Below, one piece after another: positions 7,304 to 15,753 of a stretch of DNA of 64,000 nt. How positions within the stretch are numbered: the first letter of the stretch is position 1; every line of letters begins with the position of its first letter. Position numbers and translations under genes: made by a program. Below the pieces are notes generated by a model. It was not told the DNA's origin, made no database searches, and saw only the letters and a list, made by a program, of their open reading frames with translations. The stretch is from WAOL01 sp964399035 (GTDB lineage: Archaea > Thermoproteota > Thermoprotei_A > Sulfolobales > NBVN01): contig CAYNPH010000009.1 in NCBI GenBank assembly GCA_964399035.1, positions 62,001 through 126,000 on the forward strand. Direction: 5' to 3'.

Positions 7304-9449
7304 CAGTATTAACTTAGAGGAGCTTGCACGAGAGGAGGGAATAGAATCTCTTCAGACGCTCTTCACAGATTTCCTTAGGAATTTTCGGGACGATAAAGGA
7401 AAGTTCAAGTATAGGGAACGAGTAAGAGAAATGGTGCTTCGTGAGTCAAAGTCCCTAGTAATAGATTACGAGGACCTAATATCTTATGATCCCCACCTAG
7501 CCGACATAATTGAGGAGAGCCCTGACGAAGCCTTCCCAGCACTCAGTGAGAGCATTAGAGCATTAGTAAGAGACGAGAACCCCGAATACGCTGATAAGGT
7601 ATTCAAATTCTACGCACGATTAAACGGGTGGGTGAAATCTACACCAATACGGCACATCAGAAGCGAACACATAAACAAGCTAGTCATGATCGAAGGAATA
7701 ATAGTTCGGAGCACGCCCCCACGACATAAGCTCTATAAAGCAACATATCTCCACATACTCCCAACGGGAGAGCAACACGAGTTTGAATGGCCCCCAAGAG
7801 AAGGGGAGGAGATAGGTGACGAATTAGAGAAACCCACTTATTGCCCTGAGTGCAGCCTGGCGCACGGAGAGGAATCGGAGGAGGGAAGCGCTAAGAGGAG
7901 GCAGCGCGGTATATTCAAGCTCCTTCCTGAGAAGTCGAAATACCGTGATTGGCAGTTAGTTGTTGTTCAGGAAAGACCCGAAGAGATACCTGCTGGCCAA
8001 ATACCTCGATCCATTGAAGTAGTCTTAGTGGACGACCTGGTTGATGTAGCTAGGCCCGGCGATAGAGTCTCAGTCATAGGGGTAGTCAGGCTCTCCAGGG
8101 GTAAGAAGCCTTCGAAACCTATATTCTCTTGCTACATTGAAGCAAACAACGTTATTGTTGCACAGAGATTCCTTGAGGAATTAAAGTTAAGTCCCGAAGA
8201 TGAGGAGAAGATACTCTCACTATCCCGCGACCCCCTTATCCGGCGGAAGATCATAGCGAGCATAGCCCCCACAATTTACGGTATGTGGGACATAAAGGAG
8301 GCCGTAGCCCTCCAACTATTCGGAGGAGTGTCCAAGGAGGCCCCCGACGGGACTAAGATACGGGGCGAAATACACGTACTCCTACTAGGTGATCCTGGAA
8401 CCGCGAAAAGTCAGATACTTCAGTACGTTGCCAGGATAGCACCCCGAGGAATATACACTACTGGTAAGGGGAGCTCCGCCGCTGGCCTCACAGCTGCCGT
8501 CATCAGGGACAAGCAGACGGGGGAGTACTTCCTAGAAGCTGGTGCTATGGTTCTTGGAGATGGCGGTATTGTGGCTATTGACGAGATAGATAAGATGCGT
8601 GAAGAAGATAGAGTAGCAATACATGAAGCTATGGAGCAGGGCACAGTCAGCATAGCTAAAGCCGGAATCGTTGCCCGGCTCAACGCGCGGGCATCAGTAC
8701 TGGCTGCTGGAAACCCTAAGCGCGGGCGTTACGAGCCGGAGCTAGGGCTCGCCGGGAACATAAACCTACCAATAACCATACTGTCGAGGTTCGACCTGAT
8801 CTTCATTCTGAAGGACGTAGCTGAAATAAAGCATGACGAATCCCTAGTTCGTTACGTGCTCAGAACACACGAGAAGCACGGATCCGTGACTCCAGAGATA
8901 CCGCCCGACTTACTTAGGAAGTACGTCGCCTACGCTAGGAAGAACGTGAAGCCCGTCCTCACTAGGGAGGCTCAGGAGATAATTAAGGAGTATTACATAG
9001 AGCTCCGCAAGAAAAGTGCTGAAAACCCGAAAGCCCCCTTAGCGATAACCACAAGGCAACTAGAGGCATTAGTGCGTCTAGCGGAGGCGCACGCAAGGAT
9101 GGCCCTCAAGAGTAAGGTTGAGGCGGAGGACGCGGCAGAGGCAGTGAGGCTCATGAACACCGTCTTACAAAGAGTAGGTATGGATGTCGAGACCGGGGCC
9201 TTAGATATAGACACTATAATGGTTGGGAAGCCTAGGAGCCTACAAGAGAAGGAAATAGCATTGCTCAATCTAATTAAGGAACTAGCGAAGGAGTCAGACC
9301 TAGGGTGCGTTAGGAGGAAGTACCTGAAGGCTAAAGCCTTAGAGCTAGGCATAGTTGACGAAAAAACCTTCGAGAGACTTATGGCAAGCCTCAGGAGAAC
9401 CGGGGACATCTACGAAAAACGCGCTCTCTGCTACGCACCGACGGACTAA
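7296..9449 (+). CDS. mcm: Replicative helicase MCM
   Basis: Hexameric AAA+ helicase that unwinds DNA at the replication fork. The N-terminal domain carries the OB fold and a zinc-binding region (around residues 150-200); the AAA+ core has Walker A GDPGTAKSQ (about 365), Walker B VAIDEIDKM (about 425) and arginine-finger motif LSRFDLIF (about 496). The C-terminus forms a winged helix. The zinc region is unusual: CPEC is present, but the preceding His-x4-Cys half seen in Sulfolobus MCM reads HILPTGEQHEFEW, lacking that Cys, and a charged insertion follows CPEC. TTG 7296 overlaps the gins23 stop, implying coupling. About 717 residues, slightly longer than Sulfolobus MCM; no intein. Confidence 0.97.
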   Translation: MTSSINLEELAREEGIESLQTLFTDFLRNFRDDKGKFKYRERVREMVLRESKSLVIDYEDLISYDPHLADIIEESPDEAFPALSESIRALVRDENPEYADKVFKFYARLNGWVKSTPIRHIRSEHINKLVMIEGIIVRSTPPRHKLYKATYLHILPTGEQHEFEWPPREGEEIGDELEKPTYCPECSLAHGEESEEGSAKRRQRGIFKLLPEKSKYRDWQLVVVQERPEEIPAGQIPRSIEVVLVDDLVDVARPGDRVSVIGVVRLSRGKKPSKPIFSCYIEANNVIVAQRFLEELKLSPEDEEKILSLSRDPLIRRKIIASIAPTIYGMWDIKEAVALQLFGGVSKEAPDGTKIRGEIHVLLLGDPGTAKSQILQYVARIAPRGIYTTGKGSSAAGLTAAVIRDKQTGEYFLEAGAMVLGDGGIVAIDEIDKMREEDRVAIHEAMEQGTVSIAKAGIVARLNARASVLAAGNPKRGRYEPELGLAGNINLPITILSRFDLIFILKDVAEIKHDESLVRYVLRTHEKHGSVTPEIPPDLLRKYVAYARKNVKPVLTREAQEIIKEYYIELRKKSAENPKAPLAITTRQLEALVRLAEAHARMALKSKVEAEDAAEAVRLMNTVLQRVGMDVETGALDIDTIMVGKPRSLQEKEIALLNLIKELAKESDLGCVRRKYLKAKALELGIVDEKTFERLMASLRRTGDIYEKRALCYAPTD

Positions 9450-9510
9450 GCGTTGACAGTAATATACAAGCTTAATAAGCCGAACAAACCCTCTCTACTG
9501 GGTCGGGATA

Positions 9511-9750
9511 ATGTGTGAACTAGTGGTGCGTCTCAGTAGCGGCAAGGAAATACCAATCGATGAGACAACGTTATCCATAGTTTACAAGTACATAAGGTCA
9601 GTATATACACTAGAAATGCTGGCTAGGGACCTAGGCCTTGACAACTGGGAGGAGGCATACGAATTCATTAAGAGACTCCCGGCATGGATAGCATGGACAC
9701 CATCATCGTTCTTCGAATACACGAAACGCAGGATCTGCGGCGAGAGCTAA
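9511..9750 (+). CDS. Small conserved hypothetical protein
   Basis: A 79-residue protein, start ATG or GTG near 9511 (ATG 9511 used). It begins with a strand-like MCELVVRLSSGKEIPIDE and continues as helices, ending with a tryptophan-rich part (DNWEEAYEF, PAWIAWTPSSFFEYTKR). Its stop TAA is directly followed by the ATG of the next gene, so the two are co-transcribed and probably coupled. No family recognised; the aromatic and helical second half could be a protein- or RNA-binding surface, but this is only a guess. Confidence 0.6.
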   Translation: MCELVVRLSSGKEIPIDETTLSIVYKYIRSVYTLEMLARDLGLDNWEEAYEFIKRLPAWIAWTPSSFFEYTKRRICGES

Positions 9751-10278
9751 ATGAGGACACCCTGTGGAGACAGAAACACTTACGTACTGACGGTAAAGTA
9801 CGGGAAAGAAAGACTAGCGGAACTTGAGGTGGGTGACGCTCTTTTCCCCATAGATTCGGGCGTCAGGATAGAGAGAACCGCCTTCGGCGGGGTTTTAGTG
9901 CTTTGCACTACACTGCAATTTGACGAACTACTCAACGCTTTGCTGGCGTTCCCACCAACAACTCTTGAGCGCGTAGTCCCAATCATGACGTGTTGCGATG
10001 CGGGTAAGGACAAAGATAACGTTGTAGAATGCGCGGTCGACATAGTGGGTAGGAAGAAGTTAAGGTATAGTAGGGTGCGGCTCGGTAGACGTGGTTGTTT
10101 AAGTAAGGATCAGCTTAAGTTACTTGAGAGGAAACTACGTGAGCTTTCAACACCCCATTCAGACAATACCCTACTTGTTGAACCACTAGATAATGTAGTA
10201 TGTATTGGAATAGTTAAGGATGCTATGGATAAATTATTTAAAGAAAAAGTAATGAAAATTCAACCTTACAGAAGGTAG
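9751..10278 (+). CDS. THUMP-like domain protein
   Basis: A 175-residue protein starting at ATG 9751 with no gap to the preceding stop. From about residue 85 the pattern matches a THUMP RNA-binding domain as found in Tan1 and tRNA-modifying enzymes: RVVPIMT, then YSRVRLGRRGCLS (the F/Y-x-VR-x-RRG-x-x-S element), a helix, and LLVEPLDNVVCIGIVKD (normally V-D-L-x-x-P-D-x-x-I-x-V-E). No catalytic domain is attached, so it would act as a stand-alone tRNA-binding partner, for example of an acetyltransferase encoded elsewhere. The domain call is by eye and the N-terminal half is not assigned. Confidence 0.5.
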   Translation: MRTPCGDRNTYVLTVKYGKERLAELEVGDALFPIDSGVRIERTAFGGVLVLCTTLQFDELLNALLAFPPTTLERVVPIMTCCDAGKDKDNVVECAVDIVGRKKLRYSRVRLGRRGCLSKDQLKLLERKLRELSTPHSDNTLLVEPLDNVVCIGIVKDAMDKLFKEKVMKIQPYRR

Positions 10279-10355
10279 GATTCCATGCATTATTAATCAA
10301 GAACGACCAACCAACTTTTTTAGTAATGTACCGTATTGATAAGGAGGGAGGGCTT

Positions 10356-10850
10356 ATGGGTGAACTAAAGAAGATAGAGGTTATTGACATCCCCGTACCC
10401 GAAGGAACTAATGTGATAGTGGGGCACACTCACTTCATTAAGAGCGTTGAGGATCTCTACGAAACACTAGTGACGTCCTCAACTTCCATTAAGTTTGGCA
10501 TAGGTTTCGTTGAGGCGAGTGGGGCGAGGCTAGTGCGTTCGGACGGTAATGATCCCGACCTCATTAAGCTGGCGGAGGAGGCAGCACTGAAGATAGGAGC
10601 GGGACACACGTTCGTTATATACTTAAGGAATGCATGGCCAATAAACGTCCTCAACGCCGTGAAGATGGTGCAGGAGGTATGCCGTATCTATACAGCAACA
10701 GCTAATCCATTACAGGTAATAGTTGCTGAGACGGATCAGGGGCGGGCCGTCCTCGGCGTTGTTGACGGATATACACCGCTTGGCGTGGAGGACGAGAAAG
10801 CAAAGAAGGAAAGACATGAATTCCTTAGGAAGATAGGGTACAAGCGTTAG
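10356..10850 (+). CDS. Adenosine-specific kinase family protein (PF04008)
   Basis: The 164-residue product, beginning MGELKKIEVIDIPVP, matches the small archaeal and bacterial 'adenosine-specific kinase' family throughout, with landmarks VIVGHTHFIKSVEDLYE, KFGIGFVEASGARLVR, GHTFVIYLRNAWPINVLN and NPLQVIVAETDQGRAVLGVVDG. Structures of this family bind adenosine nucleotides, but the physiological reaction is not settled. ATG 10356 is preferred because GGAGGGAGGG is directly upstream; ATG 10326 would add ten residues. The gene is followed 12 bases later by the next gene on the same strand. Confidence 0.85.
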   Translation: MGELKKIEVIDIPVPEGTNVIVGHTHFIKSVEDLYETLVTSSTSIKFGIGFVEASGARLVRSDGNDPDLIKLAEEAALKIGAGHTFVIYLRNAWPINVLNAVKMVQEVCRIYTATANPLQVIVAETDQGRAVLGVVDGYTPLGVEDEKAKKERHEFLRKIGYKR

Positions 10851-10862
10851 GGGTTTTCTTGA

Positions 10863-11564
10863 ATGGGTGAATACTTATTCAAGTGTCTAGAGCGATTAGA
10901 CAAAGTGTTTGACGGAAAAGTACTCCTTACTGTACTTAAGGAAGTAACTTCGAAAACCGTAAGGATACGGGGCGACCTAGACACTAACCGCATACCAGAG
11001 AGCAGGATTAAAAGAATAATTACTTCTTCCTTCAGTGGAACCAAGTGCGACTATGTACTACTGCTTGATAGTGAAGGCAAGACAGAGATACTCGTGCCTG
11101 TGAGCGACACCGCAGTAACTGCTAGGACAGTAATTTTCCCTCGAGTAGCTAAGTTGAAGGGAATACAGCTCCTTAAGAAGCAGGAGAGGGTAGAGTTAGA
11201 GGCCAATGCCGTCTTCTCACGATCGCTGATTAACGAGAACGTGAACGTTAATGACACCTATTACGTATTTGAAGGACGCGTTGGTTTAGTGGAACCGCAT
11301 AATGACGCGGTAGCCGTGAGGATACTCACGGATAAAGGAACGAGGGTTATATTGAATGGCGAGCACATAGAGAAAATCAAGAAGGAGAGCGTGGAGCTCC
11401 TTAAACCGCAGCCTCTCCGCCAACGCACTGCGGTTAGGAAGGTAACTAAAAGGCGAGGGAAAGCTAAGAAGAGAACGAGGAGGAAAAGGGCCTCAAGTAG
11501 GAGAAAACCTAAGAGAAAATCGAGGACTCGAAGGAAGAGGCGAACCTCAAAGAAGAAGCGCTAG
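10863..11564 (+). CDS. Unknown protein with a long Arg/Lys-rich C-terminal tail
   Basis: A 233-residue protein. Residues 1-165 form a mixed globular part that I cannot place (strand-rich, with VRILTDKGTRVILNGEHIE near its end). From about residue 180 the chain is almost entirely Arg, Lys, Ser and Thr (for example KRRGKAKKRTRRKR), resembling the tails of eukaryotic H1 or of nucleic-acid packaging proteins, so an interaction with DNA or RNA is likely. The last 18 bases overlap the convergent argF gene. ATG 10863 follows a GGGG element 13 bases after the previous stop. Confidence 0.7.
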   Translation: MGEYLFKCLERLDKVFDGKVLLTVLKEVTSKTVRIRGDLDTNRIPESRIKRIITSSFSGTKCDYVLLLDSEGKTEILVPVSDTAVTARTVIFPRVAKLKGIQLLKKQERVELEANAVFSRSLINENVNVNDTYYVFEGRVGLVEPHNDAVAVRILTDKGTRVILNGEHIEKIKKESVELLKPQPLRQRTAVRKVTKRRGKAKKRTRRKRASSRRKPKRKSRTRRKRRTSKKKR

Positions 11565-12482
11565 TATGGCTTTCTGAGCGTGCAACCTGTTCTCTGCCTG
11601 ATCCCACACCACCGATTGAGGACCGTCTATGACCTCATCCGTTACCTCCATTCCCCTGTGTGCCGGCAGGCAGTGCATGAATATTGCATCGCTTTTCGCT
11701 AAACCCATTAACTCAGGTGTTACCCTGAACCTACTCAGATCCTTGATACGTTTTTCACGCTCAGCTTCCTGCCCCATGCTCACCCACACATCAGTGTAAA
11801 CCACGTCAGCACCCTTCACAGCGTCCTCAGGGCTTCTCAGCACTTCTATGCTCACACCGGTTCTGTTGGCATCCTCCAAGGCTAACTTCATGATCTCGGG
11901 ATCGGGATCATAGCCTTCGGCCGTACCGATCTTTATATTAATCCCTAGCTTAGCCGAAGCTAATAACAGGGAATGAAGTACATTGTCACTCCCATCACCC
12001 ACGAACGCTATAGTGAGGCCGGCCAGTCTCCCCTTCTTCTCAAGTATTGTTAACATATCACCGATTATCTGACACGGGTGTTCCTTGTCACTTAAGGCAT
12101 TAATCACCGGAATAGTTGCGTACTTAGCTAACTCAACTAAGTCGCCGTGGTTGTATACCCTAGCAACTATTCCGTCAACGTACCTGCTGAGAACCCTTGC
12201 AGTGTCCGCTATGGTTTCACCTCGTCCCAATTGCATTTCCTTCCAACCCAGTGATATGACGTAACCACCTAGCTGCACCATCGCTTGCTCGAAGCTTATT
12301 CTGGTTCGGGTGCTTGGCTTCTGAAATATCATCAGGAGGGTCTTCCCCCTTAACACAGGGATAATCCTCTCACCAGCGTAGAACCTCCTCTTGAAATCAA
12401 GGGCCGTCTGAATAATGAATTGAAGTTCCTCCGAACTTAGGTCAGCTATGGATATCAAGTCTCTCCCACGAAGGGACTTCAC
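11547..12482 (-). CDS. argF: Ornithine carbamoyltransferase
   Basis: Catalyses carbamoyl phosphate plus ornithine to citrulline in arginine synthesis. The 311-residue chain has the carbamoyl-phosphate motif STRTR (about residues 56-60), HPCQ (about 136), and the ornithine-side HCLPAHRG (about 270). Family length. The start is GTG 12482 with GGGAG upstream. The gene stands alone and is divergent from the DUF4443 gene with only about 70 bases between, which must contain both promoters; its 3' end overlaps the preceding convergent gene. Confidence 0.95.
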   Translation of the reverse strand: MKSLRGRDLISIADLSSEELQFIIQTALDFKRRFYAGERIIPVLRGKTLLMIFQKPSTRTRISFEQAMVQLGGYVISLGWKEMQLGRGETIADTARVLSRYVDGIVARVYNHGDLVELAKYATIPVINALSDKEHPCQIIGDMLTILEKKGRLAGLTIAFVGDGSDNVLHSLLLASAKLGINIKIGTAEGYDPDPEIMKLALEDANRTGVSIEVLRSPEDAVKGADVVYTDVWVSMGQEAEREKRIKDLSRFRVTPELMGLAKSDAIFMHCLPAHRGMEVTDEVIDGPQSVVWDQAENRLHAQKAILALLL

Positions 12483-12553
12483 ATTTCTCCCTAGTGCTAG
12501 GGACGTGGAACACCGTAATAAACGTTAAACTAAGGTAGCACGATATATTAAGT

Positions 12554-13195
12554 GTGCTCGCGATGGACGCCGCAAGAATCATTGCTGAGATAGCGATGCC
12601 GCGTCGGAAGGTTAAACCTAACTTCACCCCATACCATGTAATCAAGGCACTCATGATAATTGGCAAGGGCCGTGTAGGCCGCCCTAAGCTACGGGAGGAA
12701 CTCGGGTTAGGGGATGCCAGCACAAGAACATTGCTTAAGCGCCTTAGGGAGGCCGGATTGATAAGGTCGTTCCGTCCGACCGGGACTGAGTTAACGGAGA
12801 AAGGACGTGAAACTCTCAAGGAAGTGCTAAGTAGCTTAGTGGTGCTCGGGGAGGTAGTGCACGGCAACATCTGCAGTAACTGCGTCACCTCAGCAGTAGT
12901 TTTAAGGAGTGCTGCAAGCATCCTCAGGAGAATTGGAGTGATAAGGGTTAGGGATCTAGTAGTTAAGCAAGGAGCGGATGGAGCATTAGTACTGTTAGTA
13001 GGCCCTGACGGGGAGGTCTTAATGCCCGTACAGGACGGAGAGGTACCTTTCACAGATCCGCTAGTCTTGAACGTAAGGGGAAAGGTTTCGTTGAGGGAGG
13101 GCGACGTGATACTTGTCGCTATGTGTAGTCCTCATGACGAGTCATGCACTGAGCATGTAGTGAATGCCGCCATTGCGGTACTTGAGCGGGGTTAG
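12554..13195 (+). CDS. DUF4443 winged-helix protein
   Basis: A 213-residue protein with an N-terminal winged helix-turn-helix (about residues 25-75; GRPKLREELGLGDASTRTLLKRL reads as the recognition region, ending in AGLI and TELTEKG) and a C-terminal domain containing CSNC (about 107-110) and a cluster of strands. This matches the archaeal DUF4443 family of presumed transcriptional regulators. Start GTG 12554, with ATG 12563 as alternative. It lies four bases upstream of the dph6 start, suggesting a two-gene transcript. Confidence 0.75.
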   Translation: MLAMDAARIIAEIAMPRRKVKPNFTPYHVIKALMIIGKGRVGRPKLREELGLGDASTRTLLKRLREAGLIRSFRPTGTELTEKGRETLKEVLSSLVVLGEVVHGNICSNCVTSAVVLRSAASILRRIGVIRVRDLVVKQGADGALVLLVGPDGEVLMPVQDGEVPFTDPLVLNVRGKVSLREGDVILVAMCSPHDESCTEHVVNAAIAVLERG

Positions 13196-13199
13196 CACG

Positions 13200-13895
13200 A
13201 TGCGTAGGGCCGTAGCCCTCTACACTGGCGGGAAGGACTCCCACTACGCGATAATTAAGGCCTTAGAGAAGGGCATCATGACCACCTGCTTAATAGTAGT
13301 GAGGGCTGGCAGGGAGGACTCATGGATGTTCCACACAGTGAACATTGATCGGGCAGTCCTTCATGCCAAATTAATGGGCGTGCCTTATGTGACGGTGCAG
13401 GTGAGTGGTGCGAAAGAAATTGAAGTCGAAGAACTTAAGCACGCGCTAAGAACTCAAGCTATAACGTGTACCGACGAAGTCGAGTATCTAGTGACTGGTG
13501 CTGTGGCCTCGAAATACCAGAAGGAGCGCGTTGACATACTGGCGGAGGAGCTAGGTTTAAGGCACTACGCTCCCCTATGGGGCGCTGATCAAGGTAAGTT
13601 ATTCCTTGAAGAAGCGAGCGCCTTAGGTTTCCTGATAACAGCCGTTCAAGCATATGGTTTAAGTAGTGAGCTACTAGGTAGGCTCATAACTCCCAGCTTT
13701 GCAGTAAAGCTACTCTCTAGGTTCAAGCAATACTCTATAAGCCCCGTGGGGGAAGGCGGCGAGTTCGAAACATTCGTTATTTCCTCACCACTGTTTCGGG
13801 GGCGATCCATGGCCGTACGTAAGGCTTCAATGACTTGGAACCCGAATACCTTCACAGGGTACTACGTAATTGAGGATGTTGGGATCTTACCTTAA
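13200..13895 (+). CDS. dph6: Diphthine--ammonia ligase (Dph6-type ATP pyrophosphatase)
   Basis: A 231-residue N-type ATP pyrophosphatase (adenine nucleotide alpha-hydrolase fold). The PP-loop YTGGKDSHYA is at residues 8-17, and the diagnostic EGGEFETFV is near residue 183. The enzyme catalyses the last amidation step of diphthamide synthesis on elongation factor 2. ATG 13200 gives the expected N-terminus MRRAVALYTGGKDS; the longer open frame from 13164 overlaps the upstream gene and is not supported. It converges on fen with 13 bases between. Confidence 0.88.
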   Translation: MRRAVALYTGGKDSHYAIIKALEKGIMTTCLIVVRAGREDSWMFHTVNIDRAVLHAKLMGVPYVTVQVSGAKEIEVEELKHALRTQAITCTDEVEYLVTGAVASKYQKERVDILAEELGLRHYAPLWGADQGKLFLEEASALGFLITAVQAYGLSSELLGRLITPSFAVKLLSRFKQYSISPVGEGGEFETFVISSPLFRGRSMAVRKASMTWNPNTFTGYYVIEDVGILP

Positions 13896-13908
13896 AATAA
13901 GGAATGCG

Positions 13909-14964
13909 CTACTTCCTGAACCATGCATCCAATCCCCTAACCCGTGCCTTTATGTTCTCCCTGTACGCCTTCCTCAGCCTTTCATACGCGTTCTTAACCC
14001 GCTCAGGAGAAAAGTCGTGCTCCTTCACGAGTATCTCCATTAGCTCCTCTAGGTTTGGTTCACGCCATTCAACCTTGTACTCGTCGGTGACTGGTGGGTT
14101 GAGGAATAGTTCCTTAATTTTCTCGGGCGGTACGGGGAAGGACGCGCCTGGGAGGGCCTTAAGTGCTCTCTCCAACGTTCCGTATGTGCGTATTAAACGA
14201 TACGCTGTCTTAGGCCCTACCCCCTTAACACCCGAGGGATTGTAGTCCGTCCCGAGCAGTATAGCTATATCTATTAGTTGCTCCCTCGTGAGATTAAGTA
14301 CCTTCAGTAGCGTGTCAAGCTCTATGACTTCCGGCTTTATTTCTACGTAAACGTTCTTGCGCGGTAGCTTCCTCCTTCCCGAGATTGTCAAGTTCCTGAG
14401 CAATCGAGGGGCGCCGAAGAGTAGTGAGTCATAATCCTGTGAGGCGGCTGCCCAAGCATCGCCCTTCTTAGCTAGGTACGCTGCCTGAGCCTCCCCCTCG
14501 GAAGGGGCTTGAACCCATGGGACACCCATGGCGTTAAGCAGTTTCTTCGCATCCTCAACCATCTCGTTCGTTAACCTAGATGACATCTGCGCATACCTCC
14601 TAGCTGCCTCTAAGTCACCTTTACTTAGTGCTTCGACGTACTTCTTCGCCGCCTCCTCCCTTACGCTCATCCTCTCAGCTATTTCCTTAGCCTTCAGTTC
14701 CGGTGGCTTACCGTCAAACACGTAGACGGGCTTTATCCCTGCTTCCATGAAGTTAATCGTCCTGTAGAAGAGCCCGCTTAAGTGACTGGTTACCCTCCCC
14801 TGCCTATCCTTTAAGGGAGTCCCGTCGGGCTGCCTTATCGCCGCAAGAAACTGGTATAGCGCGTTGTACGCGTCTATAGCCACTACCTTCCCTTTGAGTT
14901 CCCTTAGATCCCCTACAACACGTACTGCCTCCTGCGGTATCAGCTCCTTTAAGTTCACACCCAA
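13909..14964 (-). CDS. fen: Flap endonuclease 1
   Basis: Structure-specific nuclease that removes 5' flaps during Okazaki-fragment maturation and repair. The N and I nuclease domains are both present: VVAIDAYNALYQF (about residue 27), YVFDGKPPELK (about 83), PSEGEAQAAYLAK with the metal-binding Glu/Asp cluster (about 157), and the H3TH region GTDYNPSGVKGVGPKTA. The C-terminal GLDAWFRK is a PCNA-interacting motif; PCNA is encoded at 39.4 kb. TTG 14964 gives the canonical MGVNLKEL start; TTG 14967 would add one residue. Confidence 0.96.
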   Translation of the reverse strand: MGVNLKELIPQEAVRVVGDLRELKGKVVAIDAYNALYQFLAAIRQPDGTPLKDRQGRVTSHLSGLFYRTINFMEAGIKPVYVFDGKPPELKAKEIAERMSVREEAAKKYVEALSKGDLEAARRYAQMSSRLTNEMVEDAKKLLNAMGVPWVQAPSEGEAQAAYLAKKGDAWAAASQDYDSLLFGAPRLLRNLTISGRRKLPRKNVYVEIKPEVIELDTLLKVLNLTREQLIDIAILLGTDYNPSGVKGVGPKTAYRLIRTYGTLERALKALPGASFPVPPEKIKELFLNPPVTDEYKVEWREPNLEELMEILVKEHDFSPERVKNAYERLRKAYRENIKARVRGLDAWFRK

Positions 14965-15027
14965 CAATAATCCCCATATACCTTAACCTTGTGGACATAG
15001 TTAAGTATTGCAATCACCACCGGATTG

Positions 15028-15036
15028 TTTTTAAGG
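15028..15036 (+). promoter_or_regulatory. Probable TATA box of the Zn-ribbon/aEF1B operon
   Basis: The element TTTTTAAGG in 15028-15036 lies about 25-30 bases before the GTG/ATG start region of the zinc-ribbon gene, the distance expected for an archaeal promoter with a very short leader. Confidence 0.4.
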
Positions 15037-15060
15037 CCACCTACTTACCTATGATAGGTC

Positions 15061-15282
15061 GTGAGCATGAGTCACGCAAGCGAGCAGAGTAAGGGACCAG
15101 TGATAGTTGAGGCTTCAACCCCGCCGATATGCAGTAGTTGCGGTAGGGTAGTTCCTCCCGGCGAGAAGGCCGTTAAGTTCTACTGCCCGAACTGCGGCAC
15201 AATATTAATCTGGAGATGTAGGAAGTGCAGGGAACTAGTGATACCGTATAAGTGCCCGAACTGTGGTTTTGAAGGTCCTTAA
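15061..15282 (+). CDS. Zinc-ribbon RNA-binding protein (COG2888 type)
   Basis: A 73-residue protein with four Cys pairs: CSSC, CPNC, CRKC and CPNC, giving two zinc ribbons that fill the chain after residue 25. This is the archaeal 'Zn-ribbon RNA-binding protein with a function in translation' that typically precedes aEF1B, as it does here (14 bases upstream). The start is GTG 15061; ATG 15067 is equally possible. Confidence 0.85.
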   Translation: MSMSHASEQSKGPVIVEASTPPICSSCGRVVPPGEKAVKFYCPNCGTILIWRCRKCRELVIPYKCPNCGFEGP

Positions 15283-15296
15283 GAGGTGGGTCAGAT

Positions 15297-15575
15297 ATGG
15301 CTAAAGTACTGGTTGCATTAAGAGTAAACCCTTCAGATGAGAACGTGGATCTCGACAAGTTAGTCGAGGAGGTAAAGAAGAACTTACCTAAGGATTTTGA
15401 GATAGTGAAGCACGAGAAGACCTACATAGCGTTCGGGCTTTACGCGTTGAGGCTGTATGTGATAATGCCGGAGGAGTTCGAGGGCGGGACGGAGAAGCTG
15501 GAGGAGTATCTGAAGGGCATCGAAGGTATATCATCAATAGACATAGAGTACGTAACTAGGACAGAAGCATTTTAG
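15297..15575 (+). CDS. ef1b: Elongation factor 1-beta
   Basis: The nucleotide exchange factor for aEF1A. The 92 residues form the expected alpha-beta sandwich: MAKVLVALRVNPSDENVDL at the start, the central FGLYALRLYVIMPEE, and a C-terminal YVTRTEAF. Length is typical of the archaeal protein, which corresponds only to the C-terminal catalytic domain of eukaryotic EF1B-alpha. ATG 15297 is preceded by GAGGTGGGT. It is downstream of, and likely co-transcribed with, the zinc-ribbon gene. Confidence 0.95.
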   Translation: MAKVLVALRVNPSDENVDLDKLVEEVKKNLPKDFEIVKHEKTYIAFGLYALRLYVIMPEEFEGGTEKLEEYLKGIEGISSIDIEYVTRTEAF

Positions 15576-15753
15576 AATGAGGCACCTAAGTCTTCTTAAT
15601 TTTTGAGGCAGAACCGTTGCTTGAGTCATGGTTCTAAGAATCTATAGTTAACGTATTTAGTAGTACCAACCACATCTGCACGATTGGCTGAGAATTAACC
15701 AAGCAATCCCTATAAGCTCTAGAACTACAATCGAGCTTAGGTAGTGATGAGTA

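Noticed and set aside
12442..13053. A 203-residue open frame on the minus strand across argF start and the DUF4443 gene
   Set aside because: Antisense to a well-patterned winged-helix protein; Ser/Thr/Leu-rich shadow translation without motifs.
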